The notes under the pieces are model-generated. The model saw nothing but the letters and a program-made list of their open reading frames with translations. It was not told where the DNA came from and did no database searches. A program made the position numbers and the translations under genes. Positions 19,748 to 26,221 of a stretch of 26,221 bases of DNA are shown here, one piece after another. Position 1 is the stretch's first letter; every line of letters starts with the position of its first letter. Source of the DNA: SIG454 sp045578465 (lineage in GTDB: Bacteria > Bacillota > Clostridia > Monoglobales > Monoglobaceae); assembly GCA_045578465.1 (NCBI GenBank), contig JAZNKJ010000027.1, positions 1 through 26,221 of the forward strand, written 5' to 3'.

Positions 19748-21127
19748 ATGATACATCAGTATAAACTAAACGGATATAACATTGTTTTGGATGTTTTTTC
19801 CGGGGCGGTGCATCTAGTTGATGAACTGTCTTATGATATAATTGAAATGTATGAAGAGAAATCCAGAGAGGAGATTTCTTCGTTCATCCTTGATAAATAT
19901 AAAAATGAAAATATTACGCAAAAGGATATTGATGAGGTTTTTGAAGATATAGAAGAGCTTAAAAATGACGGAAAGCTTTACTCAAAGGATGTTTATGAGG
20001 ATAAAGCTTTTGATTTAAAAAACCGTCATACGGATATTAAAGCTCTTTGTCTTCATGTTGCTCATACTTGCAATTTAAACTGTGATTATTGTTTTGCAAG
20101 TCAGGGTAAATATCACGGCGACAGGGCGCTTATGAGCATTGAAGTGGGAAAAAGAGCTATTGACTTTCTCATTGAAAATTCAGGCAACCGCAAAAATCTC
20201 GAAGTGGATTTCTTTGGCGGCGAGCCACTGATGAACTGGGATGTCTGCAAGGAAATTGTTAGATATGCCAGAGAAATCGAGAAAGAGCATAATAAGAATT
20301 TCAGATTTACTCTTACCACCAACGGAGTCCTTTTAGATGACGATGTTATTGATTTTGCTAACCGCGAAATGCATAATGTTGTGCTCAGTCTTGACGGAAG
20401 AAAAGAGGTTCATGACAGCCTCAGAAAAACTGTAAACGGCCAAGGAAGCTATGACTTAATCCTTCCGAAATTCAAGCATTTTATTGAGAAGAGAGGAAAT
20501 CGCGGATATTATATGCGAGGAACTTTTACTCATAATAATGTTGATTTTACCAATGATATTTTCCATATGGCAGATATGGGCTTTAAGGAACTTTCGATGG
20601 AACCTGTTGTTTGTGCTCCCGATGACCCGTATGCCTTAACTCAGGAAGATTTACCGATTTTATTTGAGCAGTATGAAATTCTCGCTAAGGAAATGCTTAA
20701 AAGAAGCCGAGAGAAAAATGGTTTCACTTTCTATCACTATATGATTAACCTGTCAGGCGGGCCTTGTATCTACAAGCGAATTTCCGGATGTGGTTCGGGG
20801 ACGGAATATATGGCAGTAACTCCTTGGGGAGAGCTTTTCCCTTGTCATCAGTTTGTTGGCGATGAGAAATACAGCATGGGGGACATTTGGAAAGGTGTTA
20901 CCAACACGAATGTCAGAGATGAGTTTAAGCTCTGCAATGCTTATGCCAGAAAAGAATGCAAAGACTGTTGGGCAAAGCTTTATTGCAGTGGCGGATGTGC
21001 GGCAAATGCTTATCATGCGACTGGCTCAATAACCGGAGTTTATGAATATGGCTGTGAACTTTTCAAAAAGCGAATTGAATGTGCCATAATGCTTGAAGTT
21101 GCTAAAATCCAGGAAGGAATTGAATAA
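19748..21127 (+). CDS. scfB: SCIFF radical SAM maturase
   Basis: A radical S-adenosylmethionine enzyme that forms thioether crosslinks in the SCIFF peptide. In the 459-aa product, residues about 1-90 form a PqqD-like peptide-recognition domain. The radical SAM cluster motif CNLNCDYC places Cys108, Cys112 and Cys115 on the first [4Fe-4S] cluster, followed by FFGGEPLMNW (155-164), the SAM-binding GGE. The C-terminal SPASM domain (about 338-445) supplies Cys340, 348, 366, 396, 404, 407, 413, 417, 436 and 445 for two auxiliary clusters, including CGSGTEYMAVTPWGELFPC. The start is the ATG at 19748, with GGAAAGG 7 nt upstream. No protease or exporter is encoded beside it, as is usual for scf loci. 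Confidence 0.96.
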   Translation: MIHQYKLNGYNIVLDVFSGAVHLVDELSYDIIEMYEEKSREEISSFILDKYKNENITQKDIDEVFEDIEELKNDGKLYSKDVYEDKAFDLKNRHTDIKALCLHVAHTCNLNCDYCFASQGKYHGDRALMSIEVGKRAIDFLIENSGNRKNLEVDFFGGEPLMNWDVCKEIVRYAREIEKEHNKNFRFTLTTNGVLLDDDVIDFANREMHNVVLSLDGRKEVHDSLRKTVNGQGSYDLILPKFKHFIEKRGNRGYYMRGTFTHNNVDFTNDIFHMADMGFKELSMEPVVCAPDDPYALTQEDLPILFEQYEILAKEMLKRSREKNGFTFYHYMINLSGGPCIYKRISGCGSGTEYMAVTPWGELFPCHQFVGDEKYSMGDIWKGVTNTNVRDEFKLCNAYARKECKDCWAKLYCSGGCAANAYHATGSITGVYEYGCELFKKRIECAIMLEVAKIQEGIE

Positions 21128-21129
21128 AA

Positions 21130-21160
21130 ATAAAGCCTCAAAACGAGGCTTTATTTTTTT
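21130..21160 (+). terminator. Terminator of scfA-scfB
   Basis: A stem of about 10 bp pairs 21130-21139 with 21145-21154 around AAAAC and is followed by TTTTTTT to 21160. It starts just after the scfB stop. Confidence 0.92.
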
Positions 21161-21221
21161 GCCCATAATTTGTTATACAAACACTCTTTTATGAATAAAA
21201 ATTATATAAAGGAGGGTGTAT

Positions 21222-21755
21222 ATGGATAAAAAACTTGTAAGATGGGAGTGGCTTGGGGCAGGAATTTGCTTTTTGCTTTCAATACCGCTGCATTTTTTAT
21301 TTGATTTTATAGGTGGAGAGCCTCTTTGGGTTGGCTTTTTTGTAAATGTAAATGAGAGTGTTTGGGAGCATTTGAAGCTTCTTTTTTACCCCGGAATTCT
21401 GGTTGGGATTATCCAGTATTTTATTGTTGGAAAAAAATATGAAAACTATATAAGTGCAAAAATAATTGGAATATTTTCAGGGATGCTTGGCATAGTGGTT
21501 TCTTTTTACACTTATACAGGAATTATAGGGGATAATTTTGTTGTTGCGGATATTTTGACTTATGTTTTTGGCGCTATTGTTATGGCGATTACAACAATAA
21601 AAGTTACCAAAAGCGGAAAGGGCAAAAATTATAAAAATTTGCTGAATGTTGCCCTTGTTGTTATGGGAGTTTTGTTTGCCGTATGGACTTATAATCCGCC
21701 GTCACTTGGAATTTTTGAGGACTATGCACCGGTTTTTCTTTTAGATATGTTCTAA
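21222..21755 (+). CDS. DUF6512 family membrane protein
   Basis: A 177-aa integral membrane protein of unknown function. Hydrophobic segments lie at about 11-33, 55-70, 80-98, 106-126 and 141-160. The conserved-looking stretch VNVNESVWEHLKLLFYPG and the later FYTYTGIIGDNF match what I know of the DUF6512 family, found mainly in Clostridia. The ATG at 21222 has GGAGGG 5 nt upstream. It stands between the scfB terminator and spoIIIAA, with 53 nt and no terminator before the latter. Cotranscription with spoIIIA is therefore possible, but I cannot identify a promoter for either. No enzymatic motif is apparent. Confidence 0.75.
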   Translation: MDKKLVRWEWLGAGICFLLSIPLHFLFDFIGGEPLWVGFFVNVNESVWEHLKLLFYPGILVGIIQYFIVGKKYENYISAKIIGIFSGMLGIVVSFYTYTGIIGDNFVVADILTYVFGAIVMAITTIKVTKSGKGKNYKNLLNVALVVMGVLFAVWTYNPPSLGIFEDYAPVFLLDMF

Positions 21756-21808
21756 ATGAGGACAAAGCCTAATAAACTATGTATATCAAAAGAAAAGGTG
21801 GATTAGCA

Positions 21809-22741
21809 ATGGAAAAACGAGTTAAAGAAATTTTTGCGGTTCTTCCCGACAACCTTAAATGTTTATTGAAAGAAGCTTTGGAACAAGCTTGTGGTAGTCT
21901 TGAAGAAATAAGGATAAGGGTAAACCGCCCGCTTATAATAAGTACCTCCCTCGGAAGTTTTGCCGTTTTAACAGACGGCAGTATCTCTCCGGCTATTGGG
22001 GGTGCTTATATTATAACTGAAAGTGACATAAAGCGAATTTTCTCTGCCCTTTGCGAGAATTCGATTTATGCCCATGCGGAAGAAATCAAGCAAGGCTACA
22101 TAACTATACGAGGCGGACACAGAGCGGGTTTTTGCGGAAAAACAGTAGTAAGTTGTGGCCATATCGAAACCATTAAAGAGATAAATGGGATAAACATCAG
22201 GGTTGCATCTGAGAGGATAGGAACAGGTGGGGAATATATCGATGCCGTTTTAAAGAATGGCAAAGTGAAAAATACCTTAATTGTTTCTCCGCCCGGTGTG
22301 GGAAAGACCACTCTTTTAAGGGACTTAACAAGGCTTATATCCCACTCAGGAATAAAGGTTTCTGTTATTGATGAAAGGGGAGAAATAGGAGCACTTTTTA
22401 GAGGTGTTCCTCAAAACGATATAGGAATTCAGACGGATATAATTGAGGATGCCCCGAAGAATAAAGCTATTCCACTTATGCTAAGGTCAATGTCTCCTCA
22501 ACTTATTGTTTGCGACGAACTTTCCACAGAAGGGGATGTTGAGGCGATTAAAAAATGTTTTGGCATGGGGGTAAGCGTTATTGCAAGTGCTCACGGTGGA
22601 AGCATTGAAGAAATTAAAAACAATTGCCATTTAAAGAAAATTCTTGGCAAAAACGGCTTTAATCAGGTTATTGTTTTAAGACGGAATAATAAAAGCCATG
22701 TCAGAAGAGTTGTTGGCGAGGTTTTTGAGGTGGAAAAGTGA
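21809..22741 (+). CDS. spoIIIAA: Stage III sporulation protein AA (ATPase)
   Basis: The cytoplasmic ATPase of the SpoIIIA-SpoIIQ complex, which joins mother cell and forespore and supports late forespore transcription. It resembles secretion ATPases of type II, III and IV systems. The 310-aa product has an N-terminal domain with EEIRIRVNRPL and YITIRGGHRAGFCG, then Walker A SPPGVGKTTLL (160-170), SVIDERGEIGA (185-195) and a Walker B-like LIVCDELST with Asp236. The ATG at 21809 has AAGGTGGA 7 nt upstream. It heads the eight-gene operon and overlaps spoIIIAB by four bases. In Bacillus SigE drives this operon; I could not find a convincing SigE promoter here. Confidence 0.96.
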   Translation: MEKRVKEIFAVLPDNLKCLLKEALEQACGSLEEIRIRVNRPLIISTSLGSFAVLTDGSISPAIGGAYIITESDIKRIFSALCENSIYAHAEEIKQGYITIRGGHRAGFCGKTVVSCGHIETIKEINGINIRVASERIGTGGEYIDAVLKNGKVKNTLIVSPPGVGKTTLLRDLTRLISHSGIKVSVIDERGEIGALFRGVPQNDIGIQTDIIEDAPKNKAIPLMLRSMSPQLIVCDELSTEGDVEAIKKCFGMGVSVIASAHGGSIEEIKNNCHLKKILGKNGFNQVIVLRRNNKSHVRRVVGEVFEVEK

Positions 22742-23259
22742 TTTTTAAGCTTATACTTTGCGGTGTTATTATTGCAGGTTTTGGATATATGGGGCATTTG
22801 ACGGGAGAGAAACAAAAGGACAGGTTAAGACAACTGGATTCTTTTTCAGACGGTCTGACAATGCTTGAATTTAATATAAAATATATGAATTATCCTATTG
22901 CAAAGGCTTTGGAGAATGCCAGTGAAAACTGTGATGGGGTGGTTAAAAAGATATTTTATGAAACAGGAAAGCATCTCCAAAAGGATTATGGAAGCAATCC
23001 GGGGGCGGTTTTCGATAAAAAGATAGAGGAGAACAAAAATCTTTTATGCCTTTCTTCTGATGAAATAGGGATTTTAAAGAGCTTTTCAAAAACTCTCAGC
23101 GAGGGCGATGTTGATACTGAAATAAAGAATATTGAGGCACTAAAAACCCGTCTTGATTCAGCCAAGAGTGATGCAACGGAAGAAGTAAACAAAAAAGCAA
23201 AGGCCACAAAAAGCATAAGCCTTCTGGCAGGAGTATTTGTAGTTATTCTCCTTCTATAA
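22738..23259 (+). CDS. spoIIIAB: Stage III sporulation protein AB
   Basis: A membrane protein of the SpoIIIA channel, related to GspF-type secretion platform proteins. The 173-aa product has an N-terminal membrane segment (about 2-20), a helical cytoplasmic part with LRQLDSFSDGLTMLEFNIKY and NYPIAKALENAS, and a C-terminal hydrophobic tail SISLLAGVFVVILLL. It starts with GTG, overlapping the spoIIIAA stop codon (GTGA), which couples the two. Length matches the family. Confidence 0.94.
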   Translation: MIFKLILCGVIIAGFGYMGHLTGEKQKDRLRQLDSFSDGLTMLEFNIKYMNYPIAKALENASENCDGVVKKIFYETGKHLQKDYGSNPGAVFDKKIEENKNLLCLSSDEIGILKSFSKTLSEGDVDTEIKNIEALKTRLDSAKSDATEEVNKKAKATKSISLLAGVFVVILLL

Positions 23260-23276
23260 ATTAACGAGGTGATAAG

Positions 23277-23474
23277 ATGACCGGAGTAGATTTAATATTC
23301 AAGGTCGCAGCAATAGGGATACTTGTCGCTGTGCTGAATTTGCTTCTTGTAAGAAGCGGAAGAGAAGACCAGGCTATGCTTACAACCATAGCAGGACTTA
23401 TTGTGGTTTTGCTTATGGTGGTACAGCAGATAAGCAACTTGTTTGACACCATAAAAAGTGTCTTTGATTTATAA
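23277..23474 (+). CDS. spoIIIAC: Stage III sporulation protein AC
   Basis: A very small membrane component of the SpoIIIA complex. The 65-aa product has two hydrophobic helices (about 5-25 and 35-52) around the basic RSGREDQAMLTTIAGL, which is well conserved in the family. GAGGTGATAAG precedes the ATG. It lies between spoIIIAB and spoIIIAD in the standard order and is the partner of SpoIIIAD. Confidence 0.95.
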   Translation: MTGVDLIFKVAAIGILVAVLNLLLVRSGREDQAMLTTIAGLIVVLLMVVQQISNLFDTIKSVFDL

Positions 23475-23476
23475 AC

Positions 23477-23869
23477 ATGGATATAGAAAAAATTATTGGA
23501 ATCGGAATAATTGCTGTGCTCCTTTCGGTGCTGATTAAAAGCTATCGGCCTGAGATTTCAGTTTCCATCTCTATAACATCTTGTGCAGTTATGCTTGCTT
23601 TGATTGGGCCCTATTTTAAAACGGTAACAGCGTTCTTTGTTGACTTATCAAGGCAAATCGGAATTGAAATGCAGTTTATGATTATCGTTGTAAAAGTCAT
23701 TGGTATAGCGTTTATAACACAAATCGGGGCAGAAATTTGCAAGGATGCAGGCGAAACGGCGATTGGGACAAATATTGAAACATGTGGCAAGATAATAATT
23801 ATTGCAATGTCTATGCCTGTAATTTATAGGCTTTTTGATGTGGTGGGTAAGGTTATTGATGTAGCTTAG
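23477..23869 (+). CDS. spoIIIAD: Stage III sporulation protein AD
   Basis: A membrane component that pairs with SpoIIIAC. The 130-aa product has about four hydrophobic helices and the conserved central part VVKVIGIAFITQIGAEICKD followed by AGETAIGTNIETCGK. The ATG comes 2 nt after the spoIIIAC stop without a visible ribosome site, so its translation is probably coupled to spoIIIAC. Length and order match the family. Confidence 0.95.
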   Translation: MDIEKIIGIGIIAVLLSVLIKSYRPEISVSISITSCAVMLALIGPYFKTVTAFFVDLSRQIGIEMQFMIIVVKVIGIAFITQIGAEICKDAGETAIGTNIETCGKIIIIAMSMPVIYRLFDVVGKVIDVA

Positions 23870-23884
23870 CAAAGGAAAAGAAAT

Positions 23885-25051
23885 GTGAAAAAAGGTGTAT
23901 TTTTACTTGTAGTGCTTTTGCTTCTTTCAGTAGAAGTTATGGCAGAAAAGACAGAGGAGCAATCAATTATTGATGAGTATATTTCTATATATTCAGAGGA
24001 CATAACTAAGGCCTCAAATGTAAACGATGCTATTGTAAATATTGAATCGATTTTTCCTAATTTTTCCGCAGAAAGTCTTATGGGGGAAAGTGCGTCAGGT
24101 GGAAGTATCTTTGATGTTGGAGGCCTTCTTGAAAGGATAATGAGCCTTCTGTTTATGGAAATGAAAAGCGCCCTTAAAATTATGATTTTCGTTCTCTCTC
24201 TGTCAGTTTTATCTTCATATCTTTCGGCCCTTCCGGCTAATGAAAACAAAGAGGTTTCAAATGTGGCGTTTTATGCTTGCTATATCATAATCGCGGGGGT
24301 TTGCTCTGCATCTTTTTTAGAGATAATCAGGTGCGGAAAGGATGCCATAGATACAATAACATTAATAGCGAGAATTATTGTGCCCGTGGTCATTGCAACT
24401 CTTACGGCAAGTGGTGCGGTAATATCTGCATCAGTCTTTCAACCGTTGCTTCTCGGCATTATAGAAATCGCTCTTACGATCATTGAAAATATATTTTTTC
24501 CTGCAATAATTTTGTTTGCATCCCTTGGAATTATAAGCTGTATTTCAGAAAAGTTTAATACGGAAAAAATGCTTCAATTTGTAGGGAAAACAATCAAGTG
24601 GGGCATATCGGTCCTACTTACAATTTTTGTTGGGGTGGCGGGACTTCAAAGCATAGCGTCAGGAGGTGCAGACGGACTATCCGTAAAGCTTGCCAAATAT
24701 GCCGCATCAAACCTGATTCCCGTTGTTGGTGGAATACTTTCCGAAACAGTTGAAACGGTTATGAATTGCAGTGTTATAATCAAAAACTCAGTAGGGATAA
24801 CAGGCATAATCGTTATGATAGGGGCGATGGCTCTGCCGCTTATAAAAATTTCAGCTTGCCTGATAATTTTCAGGATTTCGGCGGCCATTATTCAGCCTAT
24901 AACTGACGGAAGAGTTGTTAAATGCGTTTCAGGAATTGCGGATTCAGTAGGTCTTATTTTTTCCGTAACCTTGGCGGTTACAGTCATGTTTGTTATTATA
25001 ATGACCATTATGCTGAGTGCAGGGAATACGGCAATTATGCTTGGAGGATAA
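23885..25051 (+). CDS. spoIIIAE: Stage III sporulation protein AE
   Basis: The large polytopic membrane subunit of the SpoIIIA channel. The 388-aa product begins with a cleavable-looking signal sequence (MKKGVFLLVVLLLLSVEVMA, residues 1-20), an extracytoplasmic segment with DEYISIYSEDI, then eight or so membrane helices with SLLFMEMKSALKIMIFVLS, LIARIIVPVVIATLTASG and the C-terminal GLIFSVTLAVTVMFVIIMT. The start is GTG (23885), with AAAGG about 10 nt upstream; the ATG two bases earlier runs straight into a stop. It follows spoIIIAD after 15 nt. Confidence 0.95.
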   Translation: MKKGVFLLVVLLLLSVEVMAEKTEEQSIIDEYISIYSEDITKASNVNDAIVNIESIFPNFSAESLMGESASGGSIFDVGGLLERIMSLLFMEMKSALKIMIFVLSLSVLSSYLSALPANENKEVSNVAFYACYIIIAGVCSASFLEIIRCGKDAIDTITLIARIIVPVVIATLTASGAVISASVFQPLLLGIIEIALTIIENIFFPAIILFASLGIISCISEKFNTEKMLQFVGKTIKWGISVLLTIFVGVAGLQSIASGGADGLSVKLAKYAASNLIPVVGGILSETVETVMNCSVIIKNSVGITGIIVMIGAMALPLIKISACLIIFRISAAIIQPITDGRVVKCVSGIADSVGLIFSVTLAVTVMFVIIMTIMLSAGNTAIMLGG

Positions 25052-25054
25052 ATT

Positions 25055-25555
25055 ATGGAGGCACTTAAAGAATGGTTTATGGCGATTGCAGGAGTTTTGA
25101 TTTTATCGGTGGTTGGAGAGGGAATTCTCCCTTCGGGAACCGTCAAAAAATATGTAACCATATTATTTGGACTTTTGCTTACGATAACAATTTGCAGTCC
25201 TTTTATAAATAAATCGGACTTTGGTTTTGATATAAACGAGTTGCAACAAGCAGCTACAATTCAGGTTAAAAATATGGAGAAAAAGGAGAGTGAAACGGTG
25301 CTTAGATTATATAAAGCAAACATAGCAAAAAAAATGAATACAGACCTTAAATGTATTAACGAAAACTGTGATTATGAATTTATGCTTGAAGTTGAGAGTC
25401 AGAATATGGAGAAATTTGGCGAAATACGGGGAGTTATTATTACGGTCAGAACAACAGAGGCAAACCTGTGTATAGATGACAAGATTGAGGCGGTTATTTC
25501 TTCAAAATATGGTATTGACAGTAAGAATATAGCGGTCAAATACATAAGCATTTAG
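25055..25555 (+). CDS. spoIIIAF: Stage III sporulation protein AF
   Basis: A membrane-anchored component of the SpoIIIA complex. The 166-aa product has two N-terminal helices (about 7-22 and 33-50, with the conserved LPSGTVKKYVTILFGLLL between and within them), then a soluble domain of about 110 residues ending IDSKNIAVKYISI. The domain has the ring-building-motif look of this family. The ATG starts 3 nt after the spoIIIAE stop, with GGAGG overlapping the end of that gene. Confidence 0.94.
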   Translation: MEALKEWFMAIAGVLILSVVGEGILPSGTVKKYVTILFGLLLTITICSPFINKSDFGFDINELQQAATIQVKNMEKKESETVLRLYKANIAKKMNTDLKCINENCDYEFMLEVESQNMEKFGEIRGVIITVRTTEANLCIDDKIEAVISSKYGIDSKNIAVKYISI

Positions 25556-25567
25556 CGGAGGATAAAA

Positions 25568-26119
25568 GTGGACTTTGATATTATTAAAAATACCGATGAC
25601 AGAGGTATAAATAGAAATAAATTCAATAAAATTATTATCTTTGCGGTTATTATTGCGATACTTTTATTGGCCTTTGGCAAAGAAGGAGACAAAGAGGAAC
25701 AGCAGTCTCAGGCCCAAACAGATACCTTTAATTTTTCGCAATATAAAGAAGAATTATCTGAGGAAGCCGAAAGAGCTTTATCGAAAATAAAAGGGGCAGG
25801 AGATGTTGATGTTATTTTAAGTTTTGAGAGCCGGGGAAAGGCAGTTATTGCAAGAAACAGCCAATCAAAAACCCAGAAAGACTCAGGTAGCGGAGAAGAA
25901 AAAGAAGTTAAAGAAAACACAGACAGCGTGGTTGTTTATGGTCAAGGGCAAAATGAAACCCCTTATGTAACAGAGGAAAAGCTCCCTCTGCCAACAGGGG
26001 CGCTGGTTATTGCGAAAGGTGCTTCAAGTGAAAGTGTGAAGATGGAGCTATATGAGGCTGTCAAGGCTCTTTATGGTATAGATTCACACAGAATAAAAGT
26101 TACAGTTTCAGGAAAATAA
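25568..26119 (+). CDS. spoIIIAG: Stage III sporulation protein AG
   Basis: SpoIIIAG forms a large ring in the space between mother-cell and forespore membranes, resembling secretin-type channel rings. The 183-aa product has a short cytoplasmic tail, one membrane helix (about 22-39, NKIIIFAVIIAILLLAFG), then the ring-building domain with SKIKGAGDVDVILSFESRG and LPTGALVIAKGAS, ending HRIKVTVSGK. A charged insert (KTQKDSGSGEEKEVKENTD) lies in the middle, as in other members. The start is GTG with GGAGGAT 7 nt upstream. Confidence 0.95.
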   Translation: MDFDIIKNTDDRGINRNKFNKIIIFAVIIAILLLAFGKEGDKEEQQSQAQTDTFNFSQYKEELSEEAERALSKIKGAGDVDVILSFESRGKAVIARNSQSKTQKDSGSGEEKEVKENTDSVVVYGQGQNETPYVTEEKLPLPTGALVIAKGASSESVKMELYEAVKALYGIDSHRIKVTVSGK

Positions 26120-26159
26120 TTTAAATTTCCGCAAATGATGCGGTGAAAGGATGATATAC

Positions 26160-26221
26160 ATGAAAAAAATTACGGAAAACAAAAGGATTGGAATTAAGCC
26201 TAAAAAACTCTCGCTTAAAGG
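26160..26221 (+). CDS. spoIIIAH: Stage III sporulation protein AH (N-terminal fragment)
   Basis: Only the first 20 codons are in the window (MKKITENKRIGIKPKKLSLK), a basic cytoplasmic tail that would precede a membrane helix. SpoIIIAH binds SpoIIQ across the intermembrane space and completes the channel. The identification comes from its place after spoIIIAG; the visible residues alone would not prove it. The ATG at 26160 has AAAGG 9 nt upstream, and the in-frame ATG at 26151 abuts that site. Confidence 0.8.
   Translation, partial: MKKITENKRIGIKPKKLSLK

Noticed and set aside
21756..21808. A SigE promoter before spoIIIAA
   Set aside because: Partial matches such as GATATGTT and CTATGTAT do not occur at the needed spacing of about 14 nt, so I do not annotate one.
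26129..26143. A small CCGC/GCGG hairpin between spoIIIAG and spoIIIAH
   Set aside because: A four-base stem with an 8-nt loop and no T run is too weak to call.
1..26221. Mobile elements, CRISPR arrays, phage or defence genes
   Set aside because: No transposase, integrase cassette, regularly spaced repeat or defence-type domain was found. The only recombinase is a housekeeping XerD.

Overview
The window is AT-rich DNA from a spore-forming member of the class Clostridia, probably from an uncultured or little-studied lineage. Four things point there: the spoIIIA operon, a SpoIIM protein and a SigH-type sigma factor; the SCIFF precursor with its radical SAM maturase, which is close to a hallmark of Clostridia; a type III glutamine synthetase; and very regular vegetative promoters. 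Ten good SigA-type promoters can be read, and all have a 17-nt spacer. There are no mobile elements, CRISPR arrays or phage genes. This is core chromosome with dense regulatory RNA.

Layout. (1) 1-1.55 kb, minus strand: infC-rpmI-rplT, driven from one strong promoter through a leader with an L20-type attenuator and closed by a terminator, then the start of a TrmH/SpoU-family RNA methyltransferase. infC most likely starts at an AUA codon. (2) 1.6-5.6 kb, plus strand: rplS behind a candidate L19 leader, then lepB, rbgA, rnhB, yraN and an M19 dipeptidase, the last three translationally coupled. (3) 5.6-9.3 kb: aspartate-type aminotransferase, proC, spoIIM and xerD. (4) 9.3-10.25 kb, minus strand: inorganic pyrophosphatase and rpsT. 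(5) 10.3-14.5 kb, plus strand: a two-gene split ChrA transporter, pta-ackA (acetyl-CoA to acetate with ATP formation) and sigH. (6) 14.5-15.7 kb: a gene-free island between two facing terminators that carries a cluster of DnaA-box-like sites, then a small alarmone synthetase and elongator tRNA-Met(CAT), both on the minus strand. (7) 15.7-19.3 kb: a 33-codon small ORF ending in a hairpin, then murA, facing glnN. (8) 19.4-21.2 kb: scfA-scfB, transcribed divergently from glnN. (9) 21.2-26.2 kb: a DUF6512 membrane protein, then spoIIIAA-AB-AC-AD-AE-AF-AG and the start of spoIIIAH.

How the genes fit together. Ribosomal protein and initiation factor genes cluster at the left with their own feedback leaders, joined by the ribosome assembly GTPase RbgA. 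Sporulation appears at three levels: SigH (entry), SpoIIM (engulfment) and SpoIIIA (the mother-cell to forespore channel). Alarmone synthesis, cell wall synthesis, nitrogen assimilation and acetate fermentation fill the middle.

The points most worth a second look are the AUA start of infC with its attenuator, the terminator-insulated DnaA-box cluster beside sigH, the small ORF and stop-codon hairpin before murA, and a SCIFF precursor with a seventh cysteine. I see no wholly new multi-gene system here.
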